A stretch of DNA of 64,000 nucleotides, from positions 62,001-126,000 of the forward strand of contig JAZQLQ010000026.1 in NCBI GenBank assembly GCA_045542735.1. Reading direction: 5' to 3'. Position 1 is the stretch's first letter; every line of letters begins with the position of its first letter. The stretch is from UBA2882 sp045542735 (lineage in GTDB: Bacteria; Bacillota; Clostridia; Lachnospirales; Lachnospiraceae). Both the position numbers and the translations under genes were made by a program. This document shows, piece by piece, positions 41,896 through 50,541 of the stretch. The notes beneath the pieces were generated by a model. The model did not search any database and was not told where the DNA came from. It saw only the letters and a list, made by a program, of their open reading frames with translations.

Positions 41896-43092
41896 ATGAA
41901 TATTTTAGTTATTAACTGTGGAAGTTCATCTTTAAAGTATCAATTGATTGACAGTGATAGTGAAAAGGTATTGGCAAAAGGTATTTGTGAACGTATTGCC
42001 ATCGAAGGAAGTGCTATTACCCATCAGCCTGCAGGCGGTGAAAAAGTAAAGACAGAAGTGCCCATGGCAAATCACACCGATGCAGTGAAATATGTGATCG
42101 AAAAATTAGTAGATCCCGAAGTGGGTGTTGTAAAATCCCTGGATGAAATCGGTGCAGTTGGACATCGTATCGTTCATGGTGGCGAGAAGTTTGCAAGCAG
42201 TGTAGTTATTGATGATGAAGTGATGAAGGCTGTAGAAGAGTGTAACGATTTAGCACCCCTTCACAATCCTGCCAACTTAATCGGTATCAACTCCTGTAAA
42301 GAGATTATGCCCGGTGTGCCTATGGTTGCTGTGTTTGATACAGCTTTCCATCAGACTATGCCCAAGGAAGCATATCTTTACGGACTTCCTTATGAATACT
42401 ATGAAAAATATAAAGTACGCCGTTACGGTTTTCACGGCACAAGCCATGATTTCGTAAGTAACCGTGTGGCAGAGATTCTTGGTAAAAAGAGAGAAGATTT
42501 AAAGATTATCGTATGTCATTTAGGAAACGGTGCATCTGTATCTGCAGTAAAGAATGGTAAATGTGTGGATACCTCCATGGGTCTGACTCCTTTGGAAGGA
42601 TTGATTATGGGCACCCGTACCGGTGATCTGGATCCTGCCATCATCAGCTTTATTGCTGATAAAGAAGGATTGACAGCAGATCAGGTTATCGATATCTGCA
42701 ATAAGAAATCCGGTGTACTTGGTTTATCCAATGGATTCTCCAGTGATTTCCGTGATTTGGTAACAGCGGCAGGCGAAGGAAATGAAGTAGCAAAGACTAC
42801 TTTGGATACTTGGTGCTACCGTGTTGCAAAATATATTGGTGCCTATGCGGCAGCCATGAACGGTGTAGATGTTATTGCATTTACCGCGGGCATCGGTGAA
42901 AACAACTTTACATTGAGAGAAACCATTTGCGGATATTTAGGTTACTTAGGTGTAAATTTCGACAAAGAAGCAAACAACTGTCGTGGAGAAGAAGTAGAGA
43001 TTTCTACACCAGACAGCACTACCAAGGTTTGGGTTGTTCCTACCGATGAAGAGCTTGCAATTGCAAGAGAGACTGTAAGACTTGTAAAATAA
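41896..43092 (+). CDS. ackA: Acetate kinase
   Basis: Substrate-level ATP generation from acetyl phosphate (398 aa, normal length). N-terminal phosphate loop NCGSSSLKYQL, then GHRIVHGGEKF with catalytic residues, RRYGFHGTSHDFV, VCHLGNGASVSAV and AFTAGIGEN. Phosphotransacetylase is not adjacent, unlike in many fermenters, and must be elsewhere. AAAGAAGGT precedes the ATG. Close spacing behind proS suggests read-through transcription. Confidence 0.97.
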   Translation: MNILVINCGSSSLKYQLIDSDSEKVLAKGICERIAIEGSAITHQPAGGEKVKTEVPMANHTDAVKYVIEKLVDPEVGVVKSLDEIGAVGHRIVHGGEKFASSVVIDDEVMKAVEECNDLAPLHNPANLIGINSCKEIMPGVPMVAVFDTAFHQTMPKEAYLYGLPYEYYEKYKVRRYGFHGTSHDFVSNRVAEILGKKREDLKIIVCHLGNGASVSAVKNGKCVDTSMGLTPLEGLIMGTRTGDLDPAIISFIADKEGLTADQVIDICNKKSGVLGLSNGFSSDFRDLVTAAGEGNEVAKTTLDTWCYRVAKYIGAYAAAMNGVDVIAFTAGIGENNFTLRETICGYLGYLGVNFDKEANNCRGEEVEISTPDSTTKVWVVPTDEELAIARETVRLVK

Positions 43093-43134
43093 AAGGGAAA
43101 CCGTAGACGCGAAGAGAATGAAAGTTGAGAAGTT

Positions 43135-44361
43135 ATGGTAGATAATTTTTTACGTGGATTAGTAGATAAAGAATGGAAAATCGGCAAAAACGGTAAATAT
43201 AAGGTTGCGTTTTTAGACATTTTATTAGTTGTGTTTGCAACTGTATTTGCTTGCTGTATCCGTTTTGCATTAAGAGATGTGGTGGCCGGAGACTACAAGG
43301 TGTTTTTTGAGCCTTGGGTTGCAACCTTGCGTGAAGCCGGTGGCGGATTTAAAGGGTTGTCCGCAGAGTTTGAGTATGTGGATTACACTACGCCCTATTT
43401 GACCATTTTATCCTTTATCAGTATTTGTCCGCTTTTCAATACGCTTTATCTCATGAAGATGGTATCCATTTTCTTTGATTTTGTAGCAGCCATTGCCGTG
43501 GCATTCATTGTATATGAGGGCACAAAGGATAAGAGAAAAGCATTGTTAACATATACAGTCATTTTGTTTTTACCTACCATTGTGGCAAATGGCTCCATGT
43601 GGGCACAGTGTGATATTATTTTCACCAGCTTTGTCATGTTATCGCTATTATTTATGTTGAAGGATAAGCCCAATACTTCCTTGATTTTTTACGGCATTGC
43701 CTTTTCCTTTAAATTGCAGACATTGTTTATTGCACCCTTATATTTATTGCTCTGGGTAAAGAAAAAAATGAAAATCCAGCATTTTCTCTGGCTTCCTGTG
43801 GTTTATTTTATTACCGTGATTCCTGCATGGGCAGCAGGACAGAATCTGTGGGATTTGTTGACTGTTTATATTTTCCAGGCAAATGGTGAGATGGACATTT
43901 ATGCGTTGTCACATAAGTTCCCCAATATTTATCAGATTATTGGTACAGGCAGCTTCTTAAGAGAGTATGCAGACGCCGGTATCTATTTTACATTGGCAGT
44001 ATTGATGGTTCTTTTATATTATATTGCAAGAAAAAATTTCGTCTTTACCAAGGATTTGATTATCCGTATGGGAATGTTTTTTGTGATGGTAGTGGTTTAC
44101 TTCCTTCCCCATATGCATGAGAGATATGGTATCTTGGCAGATGTATTGGGTGTTGTGGTAGCGTTCTACAATCCCAAGAAATTTTATGTGCCCATTATCG
44201 CAGTGGTATGTTCTTTTGCGGGATATACCATGTATCTGGCACAGTCAACGGTATTTCCTATGGCGTTTTATGCAATCCTTTATCTGGGATTGATTATTGA
44301 TCTTGGAATTGGTATTTACAAAGATATCCATGGTAAGGGAGCTAAAGTAGATGTTATTTAA
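43135..44361 (+). CDS. GT-C type membrane glycosyltransferase
   Basis: A 408-residue membrane protein with about ten hydrophobic segments. The first extracytoplasmic loop contains the acidic pattern RDVVAGDYKVFFEPW, and a later loop has FLPHMHERYG, as in GT-C mannosyl/glucosyltransferases that use lipid-linked sugars (GT39/PIG-M-like). It probably adds sugars to a surface polymer outside the membrane. It overlaps the next gene by 11 nt, so it works with the MBOAT and SGNH proteins. Confidence 0.8.
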   Translation: MVDNFLRGLVDKEWKIGKNGKYKVAFLDILLVVFATVFACCIRFALRDVVAGDYKVFFEPWVATLREAGGGFKGLSAEFEYVDYTTPYLTILSFISICPLFNTLYLMKMVSIFFDFVAAIAVAFIVYEGTKDKRKALLTYTVILFLPTIVANGSMWAQCDIIFTSFVMLSLLFMLKDKPNTSLIFYGIAFSFKLQTLFIAPLYLLLWVKKKMKIQHFLWLPVVYFITVIPAWAAGQNLWDLLTVYIFQANGEMDIYALSHKFPNIYQIIGTGSFLREYADAGIYFTLAVLMVLLYYIARKNFVFTKDLIIRMGMFFVMVVVYFLPHMHERYGILADVLGVVVAFYNPKKFYVPIIAVVCSFAGYTMYLAQSTVFPMAFYAILYLGLIIDLGIGIYKDIHGKGAKVDVI

Positions 44362-45826
44362 TTCCTATAGTTTTATGATTTTCTTTCCCATTGTGTTGGC
44401 GATATATTTCGTCATTCCCAAGAAAGCCCGTTATATGTGGCTTTTATTGGCAAGCTATTATTTCTATATGGGTTGGAATGTCAAATATGCGGCCCTCATT
44501 GCCTTTTCCACCATCATTACCTATGTTTGCGGACTTCTTATTGGTAAGGTGCAGCATAAGAAATGGGTGATTGGCGGCTGTATAGGAATAAATCTGGCAA
44601 TTCTATTCTTTTTTAAATATTTTGATTTCTTTATGGGCAGTGTAAATCAGGTCCTTGCGAAGGTTGGAGTATCTCCCCTTCAGACGGGATTTGATATTAT
44701 CCTGCCTGTTGGCATTTCTTTTTATACTTTTCAGGCACTGGGATACATCATGGATGTTTATAGAGGAGAGATAGAACCGGAGAAGAACTTTTTCCGGTAT
44801 GCTTTGTTTGTGTCCTTTTTCCCCCAGTTGGTAGCCGGTCCCATCGAGAGATCCAAGAACTTATTGAAACAGGTGGATCATGTAGAGGAAATCCGGTTGT
44901 GGAATTATAAGCGGATCGCAGATGGTTTGACTTTAATGCTTTGGGGTTATTTCTTAAAAATGGTCATTGCCGACAGGGTAGCCATCTTGGTAGATACGGT
45001 TTATAACCAATACTGGATGTATGGAAGTATTGAAATCATACTTGCTACATTTTTATTTGGTGTGCAGATTTATTGTGATTTTGCCAGCTATTCCCAAATT
45101 GCCATTAGTGCGGCAAAAGTTATGGGATTTGAATTGATGGAAAACTTCAATGCGCCTTATCTGGCAAACTCCATTAAGGATTTTTGGCGTAGATGGCATA
45201 TTTCCTTAAGCTCTTGGTTTAAGGATTATCTCTATATTCCCTTGGGAGGCAACCGCTGTTCCCGCATCAAAAAATATCGGAATCTCTTGATTACATTTCT
45301 GGTAAGTGGTTTGTGGCATGGAGCTAATTGGACCTTTGTTATCTGGGGTGGACTTCATGGCATTTATCAGATAATTGGTGATTTATTTAGACCTGTAAAA
45401 GAAAACTTTAATAAAAGATTTGCAGTAAAAACAGAATCCTTCAGTTACAAATTTGGACAAATCGCAATTACATACATATTAGTTTCTTTTACATGGTTGT
45501 TTTTCCGTGCAGAAAGTGTAACGGCAGCCTTTGATATGATAAGAAGCATGTTTGTAAGATTTAATCCCTGGGTGCTGTTTGATCAGTCATTATACACTTT
45601 GGGCCTTAATGTGACAGAGGTACATATTTTACTTTTTGCGTTGGTTATTTTGATTTTAGTTGATGGGGTGCGTTTCTTTAAGGGACAAACTCTGGAGAAG
45701 TTTTTGAATGGACAGTGCCTGTATTTTAGATGGGGGATTATTTTCTTCCTGATATTCTACATTTTCATATTTGGAAGTTATGGCATCGGTTATTCAGCAC
45801 AACAGTTTATTTATTTCCAATTTTAA
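44351..45826 (+). CDS. MBOAT-family O-acyltransferase (AlgI/DltB-like)
   Basis: Membrane-bound acyltransferase, 491 aa, about eleven hydrophobic segments. Family features: FPIVLAIYFVIPKKARYMWLL start, LPVGISFYTFQALGYIMDVYRG, FPQLVAGPIERS, DFWRRWHISLSSWFKDYLYIPLGG and the catalytic-His motif SGLWHGANWTFVIWGGLHG. It carries acyl (usually acetyl) groups across the membrane for modification of a polysaccharide or teichoic acid. Context with a GT-C enzyme and an SGNH protein makes acetylation of a surface glycopolymer likely. Confidence 0.92.
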   Translation: MLFNSYSFMIFFPIVLAIYFVIPKKARYMWLLLASYYFYMGWNVKYAALIAFSTIITYVCGLLIGKVQHKKWVIGGCIGINLAILFFFKYFDFFMGSVNQVLAKVGVSPLQTGFDIILPVGISFYTFQALGYIMDVYRGEIEPEKNFFRYALFVSFFPQLVAGPIERSKNLLKQVDHVEEIRLWNYKRIADGLTLMLWGYFLKMVIADRVAILVDTVYNQYWMYGSIEIILATFLFGVQIYCDFASYSQIAISAAKVMGFELMENFNAPYLANSIKDFWRRWHISLSSWFKDYLYIPLGGNRCSRIKKYRNLLITFLVSGLWHGANWTFVIWGGLHGIYQIIGDLFRPVKENFNKRFAVKTESFSYKFGQIAITYILVSFTWLFFRAESVTAAFDMIRSMFVRFNPWVLFDQSLYTLGLNVTEVHILLFALVILILVDGVRFFKGQTLEKFLNGQCLYFRWGIIFFLIFYIFIFGSYGIGYSAQQFIYFQF

Positions 45827-45841
45827 AAGGAGAGGAAGCAT

Positions 45842-47326
45842 ATGAAAAAGAATGTTATTAAACTGATATGTTTTTGTTTGCTCCTCGGACTTTTATTTAT
45901 GGGTTTTTGGAGTGTTTTCCAATATCGTTTTGTGGATGAAGACGGTATTGAGGGCATGCAGACATTTTATGAAGCAGAAGATAATACCATCGATGTGATG
46001 CTCTTTGGTAGCAGTCATATGTTTGTCAATGTAAATACTGCGGTACTGTGGGACGAGTATGGAATCGCAGCTTATAATCTGGGCGGAAGCGAACAGCGGA
46101 TGTGGAATACTTACTATTACATGAAGGAAGCGCTCAAAACACAGACACCAAAGGTAATGGTGGTGGACTGTTATGGTGTGACCTTTTCGGAAGAATTCCA
46201 ACAACAAAGCGGTATTATAAAAAATACCTTCGGCATGAAGCTTTCTCCCGATAAAGTAGAAGCAATTAAGGTAAGTGCGCCGGATAACCATTTACTATAC
46301 CTTCTGGGTTATCCCGGTTTTCATGGGAGATATACGGCACTGAGTAAGGCAGATTTTTTGCCTTATAAAGGGATTGTGGGTTATGAAGATTGGAAAGGCC
46401 ATCACTTTATGGGTGAGGTCAATGAGGCAATTGCAAATATACAACCGAAAAATCCGGCTGCAGTTACTCATGTAGAGCCTATAACAGCCAAAAATGAACA
46501 ATATTTAAGAGCGATTATTGATTTGGCAAAAGAGCATGATATTCCCCTTGTGTTGATGGCAACACCTTATTGTGTGACCAATAAAGAGCAAAGTCAATTT
46601 AACAGGGTAGCAGAGATAGCCAATGAAACCGGTGTTCCATTTATAAACTTTAATTTATGCTATGAAGAAATCGGGTTGGATTTTGCTACGGACTATGCAG
46701 ACGGTCATCACTTAAATTATCTGGGAACCCCTAAATTCACCAGAGTCTTAGCAGATTATCTCACTACAAATTATGAGATTCCGGTAAGAAGTGGCGAGCC
46801 GGGATATGAAGATTATGAGCGGATGGCAGATATTTATGCGGCAAAGGTAGCAAATCAGAATCTTATAGAAGAAAGGGATTTGGAACGTTATCTGGAGGCC
46901 TTAGATCAGGAAGAATATATCGTTGTTTATACGCTTTCCGGTGACTATAAAAATATGACAAATCTGAATGTTGTGAGTGAACAGCTTTTGGCATATGGCA
47001 TTGATCTTACAACTATGCAAGGAGATCAGGCGTGGGTTGTAGATCAGCAGACAAAAAGTGTATTGTTTGCATCAAATAATGCCACAGAGTACAGTTATCA
47101 TATGGATTTGAGCCGTTATGATGCGCTTATGGTAAAGTCTCCGGGCGCCAAAGAAATGGAAGAAGGCATCTATGTACCGGTCATAAATTTTAATAACACG
47201 GTATATGACCCGATTTATCAGGGATTGACAATTTTTGTCTATGATAAAAAAACAGAATCCCTGGTTGAAGCTGTGGGATTCTATTTAGAAAACGGAGCGT
47301 TTTATCCGGTTAAGTGGAGAGAATAG
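45842..47326 (+). CDS. SGNH/DltD-AlgJ-like partner of the MBOAT
   Basis: A 494-residue protein with an N-terminal signal anchor (residues about 5-24) and an extracytoplasmic SGNH-like domain. The nucleophile motif is MLFGSSHMFVNVN (near residue 57) and the Asp-His motif is DYADGHHLNYLG (near 286). The C-terminal 180 residues form a second alpha/beta region of unknown role. It likely accepts the acyl group from the MBOAT and transfers it to the polymer. Its last 17 nt overlap the converging gene's end. Confidence 0.82.
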   Translation: MKKNVIKLICFCLLLGLLFMGFWSVFQYRFVDEDGIEGMQTFYEAEDNTIDVMLFGSSHMFVNVNTAVLWDEYGIAAYNLGGSEQRMWNTYYYMKEALKTQTPKVMVVDCYGVTFSEEFQQQSGIIKNTFGMKLSPDKVEAIKVSAPDNHLLYLLGYPGFHGRYTALSKADFLPYKGIVGYEDWKGHHFMGEVNEAIANIQPKNPAAVTHVEPITAKNEQYLRAIIDLAKEHDIPLVLMATPYCVTNKEQSQFNRVAEIANETGVPFINFNLCYEEIGLDFATDYADGHHLNYLGTPKFTRVLADYLTTNYEIPVRSGEPGYEDYERMADIYAAKVANQNLIEERDLERYLEALDQEEYIVVYTLSGDYKNMTNLNVVSEQLLAYGIDLTTMQGDQAWVVDQQTKSVLFASNNATEYSYHMDLSRYDALMVKSPGAKEMEEGIYVPVINFNNTVYDPIYQGLTIFVYDKKTESLVEAVGFYLENGAFYPVKWRE

Positions 47327-47900
47327 AAAGTTTCTCTCCATTTTCTTTTAACCATTTCCGATGTGTTTTATAATCCGGAATAATGGATTCCACCAGTGCC
47401 CAAAAGCGAGGAGAATGGTTCATTTCCTTGCGGTGGCAAAGTTCGTGAACAACCACATAGTCAAGGACTTTGGGAGGAGCTAATATGAGACGCCAGCTAA
47501 AGGATAGGTTTCCTTTGCTACTACAGCTTCCCCAGCGGGTCTTTTGGTCGCGGATGGTTATGGTATTATAATCAACACCCAAAAGTCCGGCATAGTAAGC
47601 CACTCTTTTGGGAATATATTCTTTTGCAGCTTCGCGGTAGGGAGCTTCCAAACGCCTTTCATAGGGCGTTTTTTCTTTTTGGGAAGGTTTAGGAGAAACT
47701 GCCTGCATTTTCAGATAATTTTTGGCAACCCAATCCCGTTTTTCTTCTACCATGGAAACAGCAAACCGTTCGCTGCCCCTTAAGGGCATGCGAACGGTCA
47801 CTTTTCCGCCGGGTGCGACACTGATTCCGTAGGATTTGCGCCGGCTCCGGATAATTTCGTATGGAATTGTCATATTATCTACAATTAAAGTATAAGACAT
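47310..47900 (-). CDS. YgjP-like zinc metallopeptidase (DUF45)
   Basis: A 196-residue cytoplasmic protein. The zinc motif is VVHELCHRKEMNHSPRFW (HExxH plus a third His), preceded by RWGSCSSKGNLSFSWRLILAP. The N-terminal half has a basic beta-rich region (YEIIRSRRKSYGISVAP). Family members have been found in restriction-modification loci and as SprT-like peptidases; substrate unknown. The 3' end overlaps the SGNH gene by 17 nt, tail to tail. Confidence 0.9.
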   Translation of the reverse strand: MSYTLIVDNMTIPYEIIRSRRKSYGISVAPGGKVTVRMPLRGSERFAVSMVEEKRDWVAKNYLKMQAVSPKPSQKEKTPYERRLEAPYREAAKEYIPKRVAYYAGLLGVDYNTITIRDQKTRWGSCSSKGNLSFSWRLILAPPKVLDYVVVHELCHRKEMNHSPRFWALVESIIPDYKTHRKWLKENGEKLSILST

Positions 47901-47945
47901 ATTTAAATTCTAATACCTTTCCAATTCCTCATAGAACATTATATT

Positions 47946-48488
47946 TTAGTAATTTTCAGCTTTAATCTGGAAGTAAGCCTGAGGATGCGCACATACGGGG
48001 CAAACCTCGGGAGCTTTTTTACCAATGCAGATGTGTCCACAGTTTGCGCACTGCCAGATTACATCACCGTCTCTGGAGAATACCAAATCGCCTTCAATAT
48101 TTGCAAGAAGCTTGCGGTATCTTTCTTCGTGCTCTTTTTCAATCGCTGCAACACCTTCGAAAAGATCTGCGATATCGTTAAAACCTTCTTCTCTTGCTTC
48201 TTTAGCAAAGGTGGCATACATATCGGTCCATTCATAGTTTTCGCCATTTGCAGCTTCTACTAAATTTTCAACCGTAGAGCCGATGCTTCCGCCGTTTAAT
48301 AATTTATACCACATTTTTGCATGTTCTTTTTCGTTATTGGCTGTCTCTTCAAAAATATTGGCAATCTGTACATAACCATCTTTTTTTGCCTTGCTTGCAA
48401 AATAGGTATATTTATTTCTTGCCTGGGATTCACCTGCAAATGCTGCCATTAAGTTTGCTTCAGTTCTTGTTCCTTTTAAATCTGCCAT
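47946..48488 (-). CDS. rbr: Rubrerythrin
   Basis: A 180-residue peroxide-scavenging protein. The ferritin-like domain (residues 1-140) has EANLMAAFAGESQARNKY, NNEKEHAKMWYKLL and IEKEHEERYRKLL. The C-terminal rubredoxin has CANCGHI and CPVCAHP. This is the classical domain order. ATG at 48488 follows AAGGAGAAGTATT; an upstream ATG lies inside the ribosome-site region. A large palindrome covers the transcription start, consistent with PerR control. Confidence 0.95.
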   Translation of the reverse strand: MADLKGTRTEANLMAAFAGESQARNKYTYFASKAKKDGYVQIANIFEETANNEKEHAKMWYKLLNGGSIGSTVENLVEAANGENYEWTDMYATFAKEAREEGFNDIADLFEGVAAIEKEHEERYRKLLANIEGDLVFSRDGDVIWQCANCGHICIGKKAPEVCPVCAHPQAYFQIKAENY

Positions 48489-48519
48489 AATACTTCTCCT
48501 TCTCATAAAACAATCTCAA

Positions 48520-48570
48520 AATCAGTAATGATTACTGATTTTATTTTAGCACATCATTGCTAATTGTCAA
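48520..48570 (-). promoter_or_regulatory. Rubrerythrin promoter with PerR-like palindrome
   Basis: On the minus strand: TTGACA (48570-48565), 16-bp spacer, TAAAAT (48548-48543). A perfect 10-1-10 palindrome with arms AATCAGTAAT and ATTACTGATT (48520-48540) begins 3 nt after the -10. Its core CAGTAATNATTACTG is the same as at the perR promoter. Confidence 0.85.
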
Positions 48571-48621
48571 TATACTTTACATGGTTTTTCATATTTTTTC
48601 CAAAACATATTGCGACTATAC

Positions 48622-48990
48622 TTACGATTGTGCGGACATTTTAAATGCACCGGGTCGGATTTTATCCTGTAACCGGTCATACTGCTTGTACATATATTGC
48701 ACGGAATTTTCCAATAAGTAATAATGATTGATATAGGGAATCAACAGTACCAAGAGCGCAAAAAATAAAACGACCAAACCGATGCTAAAGTTTATACACA
48801 GGACAAAAAAGGTGCCGAATCCAAAGATGGCGAAAGCCAAAGTCACCAGTAGATGAATTAATCTTTCATGCATAAAATAGGCTAATTGTTTTTCGTGTTC
48901 TACACAAATTTCTTCATAGGAAAGGCCACTGTCATTTTTTTCTAACAGGCGGTCTATATATGCCATATAGGCTTTGATGCGTTCGGTCAT
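48622..48990 (-). CDS. Small membrane protein with cytoplasmic helical N-terminus
   Basis: A 122-residue hypothetical protein. Residues 1-45 are soluble and helical (MTERIKAYMAYIDRLLEK). Two hydrophobic helices (about 46-68 and 70-90) follow, then a charged tail with YMYKQYDRLQDKIRPG. ATG at 48990 is fixed by AGGAGG 6 nt upstream. The open frame upstream of it runs antisense through cca and is not part of the protein. No family recognised. Confidence 0.65.
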   Translation of the reverse strand: MTERIKAYMAYIDRLLEKNDSGLSYEEICVEHEKQLAYFMHERLIHLLVTLAFAIFGFGTFFVLCINFSIGLVVLFFALLVLLIPYINHYYLLENSVQYMYKQYDRLQDKIRPGAFKMSAQS

Positions 48991-49122
48991 GAAAATCCTC
49001 CTTTGCAAACATGTAAAATCTATGAAATCATTATACCACCGTAAAAAAATTATGAAAACAAATTTGCTTGTACAGCTAAAGGATGATTTGCTATACTGAA
49101 GAGGAAATTTGGGAGAAAAAAT

Positions 49123-50472
49123 ATGAAAAGAGATATAAAAATCCATCTTCCCGCAGATGTGAAAAAGATTATTGAGACAATAGAAAATGCCGGATATGAA
49201 GCCTATGCAGTGGGCGGATGTGTCAGGGATTCTTTGCTTTCCCGTACGCCGGATGATTGGGACATTACCACGTCGGCAAAACCGGAGCAGGTAAAGGAAC
49301 TGTTTAAACGGACCATTGATACAGGTATTCAACATGGTACGGTGACAGTCATGATGCATCATGTGGGTTATGAAGTGACAACCTATCGCATTGATGGTGA
49401 GTATGAGGACTCCAGACATCCCAAGGAGGTTGTTTTTACTGCTAACCTTGTAGAAGACCTGCGTCGTCGTGATTTTACCATCAATGCCATGGCATACAAT
49501 GACAGAGTCGGTATTGTAGACGAGTTTAATGGTATTGAAGACTTAGATAATAAAATTATCCGTGCTGTGGGAAATCCCATAGACCGTTTTACAGAGGATG
49601 CCTTGCGTATCATGCGTGCAGTACGTTTTTCGGCACAACTGGGTTATGAGATTGAAGAAGAGACCCGAAATGCTATCGGAGTTTTGGCGGGGAATCTGAG
49701 AAATATCAGTGCCGAGCGTATACAAGTGGAGCTGGTGAAGTTAGTGAAATCTCCTCATCCCGAGAAGATGCGCGATTTGTATGAGACAGGAATCACGGCA
49801 GTTATCATGCCGGAGTTTGATGATGCGATGAAGACAGAGCAACATCATCCCCATCACAAATACAGTGTGGGAGAGCACACCATTCATGGTATGGAGGCGA
49901 TTGAGGCAGATAAGGATTTACGCCTAGCCATGCTGTTTCATGATTTGGGAAAAGCCGGGTGCAAGACTACGGATGAAGAGGGTATTGACCATTTTCATGG
50001 ACATGCTGCCATTTCGGAAGAGCTTTGTAAAAAGATTTTGCGGAGATTAAAATTTGATAATGATACGATTCATGTAGTCAGCCGTCTGGTGAAAAATCAT
50101 GATTACAAGGTTGAGCCGGGCAAAAAATATGTGCGCCGCGCCGTAAACCGCATCGGGGAAGATGTTTTTCCCTTGCTTTTAAAGGTGAAACAGGCAGATA
50201 TGGATGCACAAAGTGATTATCAAAAAGAAGAAAAGCAGCAAAATCTCAATGAGATTACAGCCCTATATGAGGAAATCATAAAGGATAATGAGTGTGTTAG
50301 CTTAAAGACTCTGGAAGTAAAGGGAGCGGATCTGATTGCATGGGGCATGAAGCCCGGCAGGGATATCGGTGAAATGCTGGCGCGTTTATTACAGCTGGTA
50401 TTGGATGATCCCACCTTAAACGACAAAGATAAATTATATCCGTATTACTTGAAATTTCGGGAAGAAATATAA
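49123..50472 (+). CDS. cca: CCA-adding tRNA nucleotidyltransferase with HD domain
   Basis: Adds or repairs the 3' CCA of tRNA, 449 aa. The nucleotidyltransferase head has AYAVGGCVRDSLLSRTPDDWDI with the catalytic DxD, and RRRDFTINAMAYN. ERIQVELVKL marks the neck. The C-terminal half holds an HD domain (LAMLFHDLGKAGC, HFHGHAAISEE) as in the class II enzymes of Clostridia. GGGAG precedes the ATG. Confidence 0.95.
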   Translation: MKRDIKIHLPADVKKIIETIENAGYEAYAVGGCVRDSLLSRTPDDWDITTSAKPEQVKELFKRTIDTGIQHGTVTVMMHHVGYEVTTYRIDGEYEDSRHPKEVVFTANLVEDLRRRDFTINAMAYNDRVGIVDEFNGIEDLDNKIIRAVGNPIDRFTEDALRIMRAVRFSAQLGYEIEEETRNAIGVLAGNLRNISAERIQVELVKLVKSPHPEKMRDLYETGITAVIMPEFDDAMKTEQHHPHHKYSVGEHTIHGMEAIEADKDLRLAMLFHDLGKAGCKTTDEEGIDHFHGHAAISEELCKKILRRLKFDNDTIHVVSRLVKNHDYKVEPGKKYVRRAVNRIGEDVFPLLLKVKQADMDAQSDYQKEEKQQNLNEITALYEEIIKDNECVSLKTLEVKGADLIAWGMKPGRDIGEMLARLLQLVLDDPTLNDKDKLYPYYLKFREEI

Positions 50473-50481
50473 GTACACGAA

Positions 50482-50511
50482 GGCATAACTTGGGATTCAT
50501 TTTCATAAGAT
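50482..50511 (+). promoter_or_regulatory. Sigma-E-like promoter before the cotS-like gene
   Basis: GGCATAAC (50482-50489), 14 nt, CATAAGAT (50504-50511). Close to the B. subtilis sigma-E pattern (-35 kmATATT, -10 CATACAnT). An almost identical pair precedes yabP. Confidence 0.5.
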
Positions 50512-50541
50512 AGTATGACCTATCTAAGGGAGATGAATGAC

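Noticed and set aside
48991..49419. Upstream extension of the minus-strand membrane protein frame
   Set aside because: It runs antisense through the start of cca, and a strong AGGAGG fixes the start at 48990.
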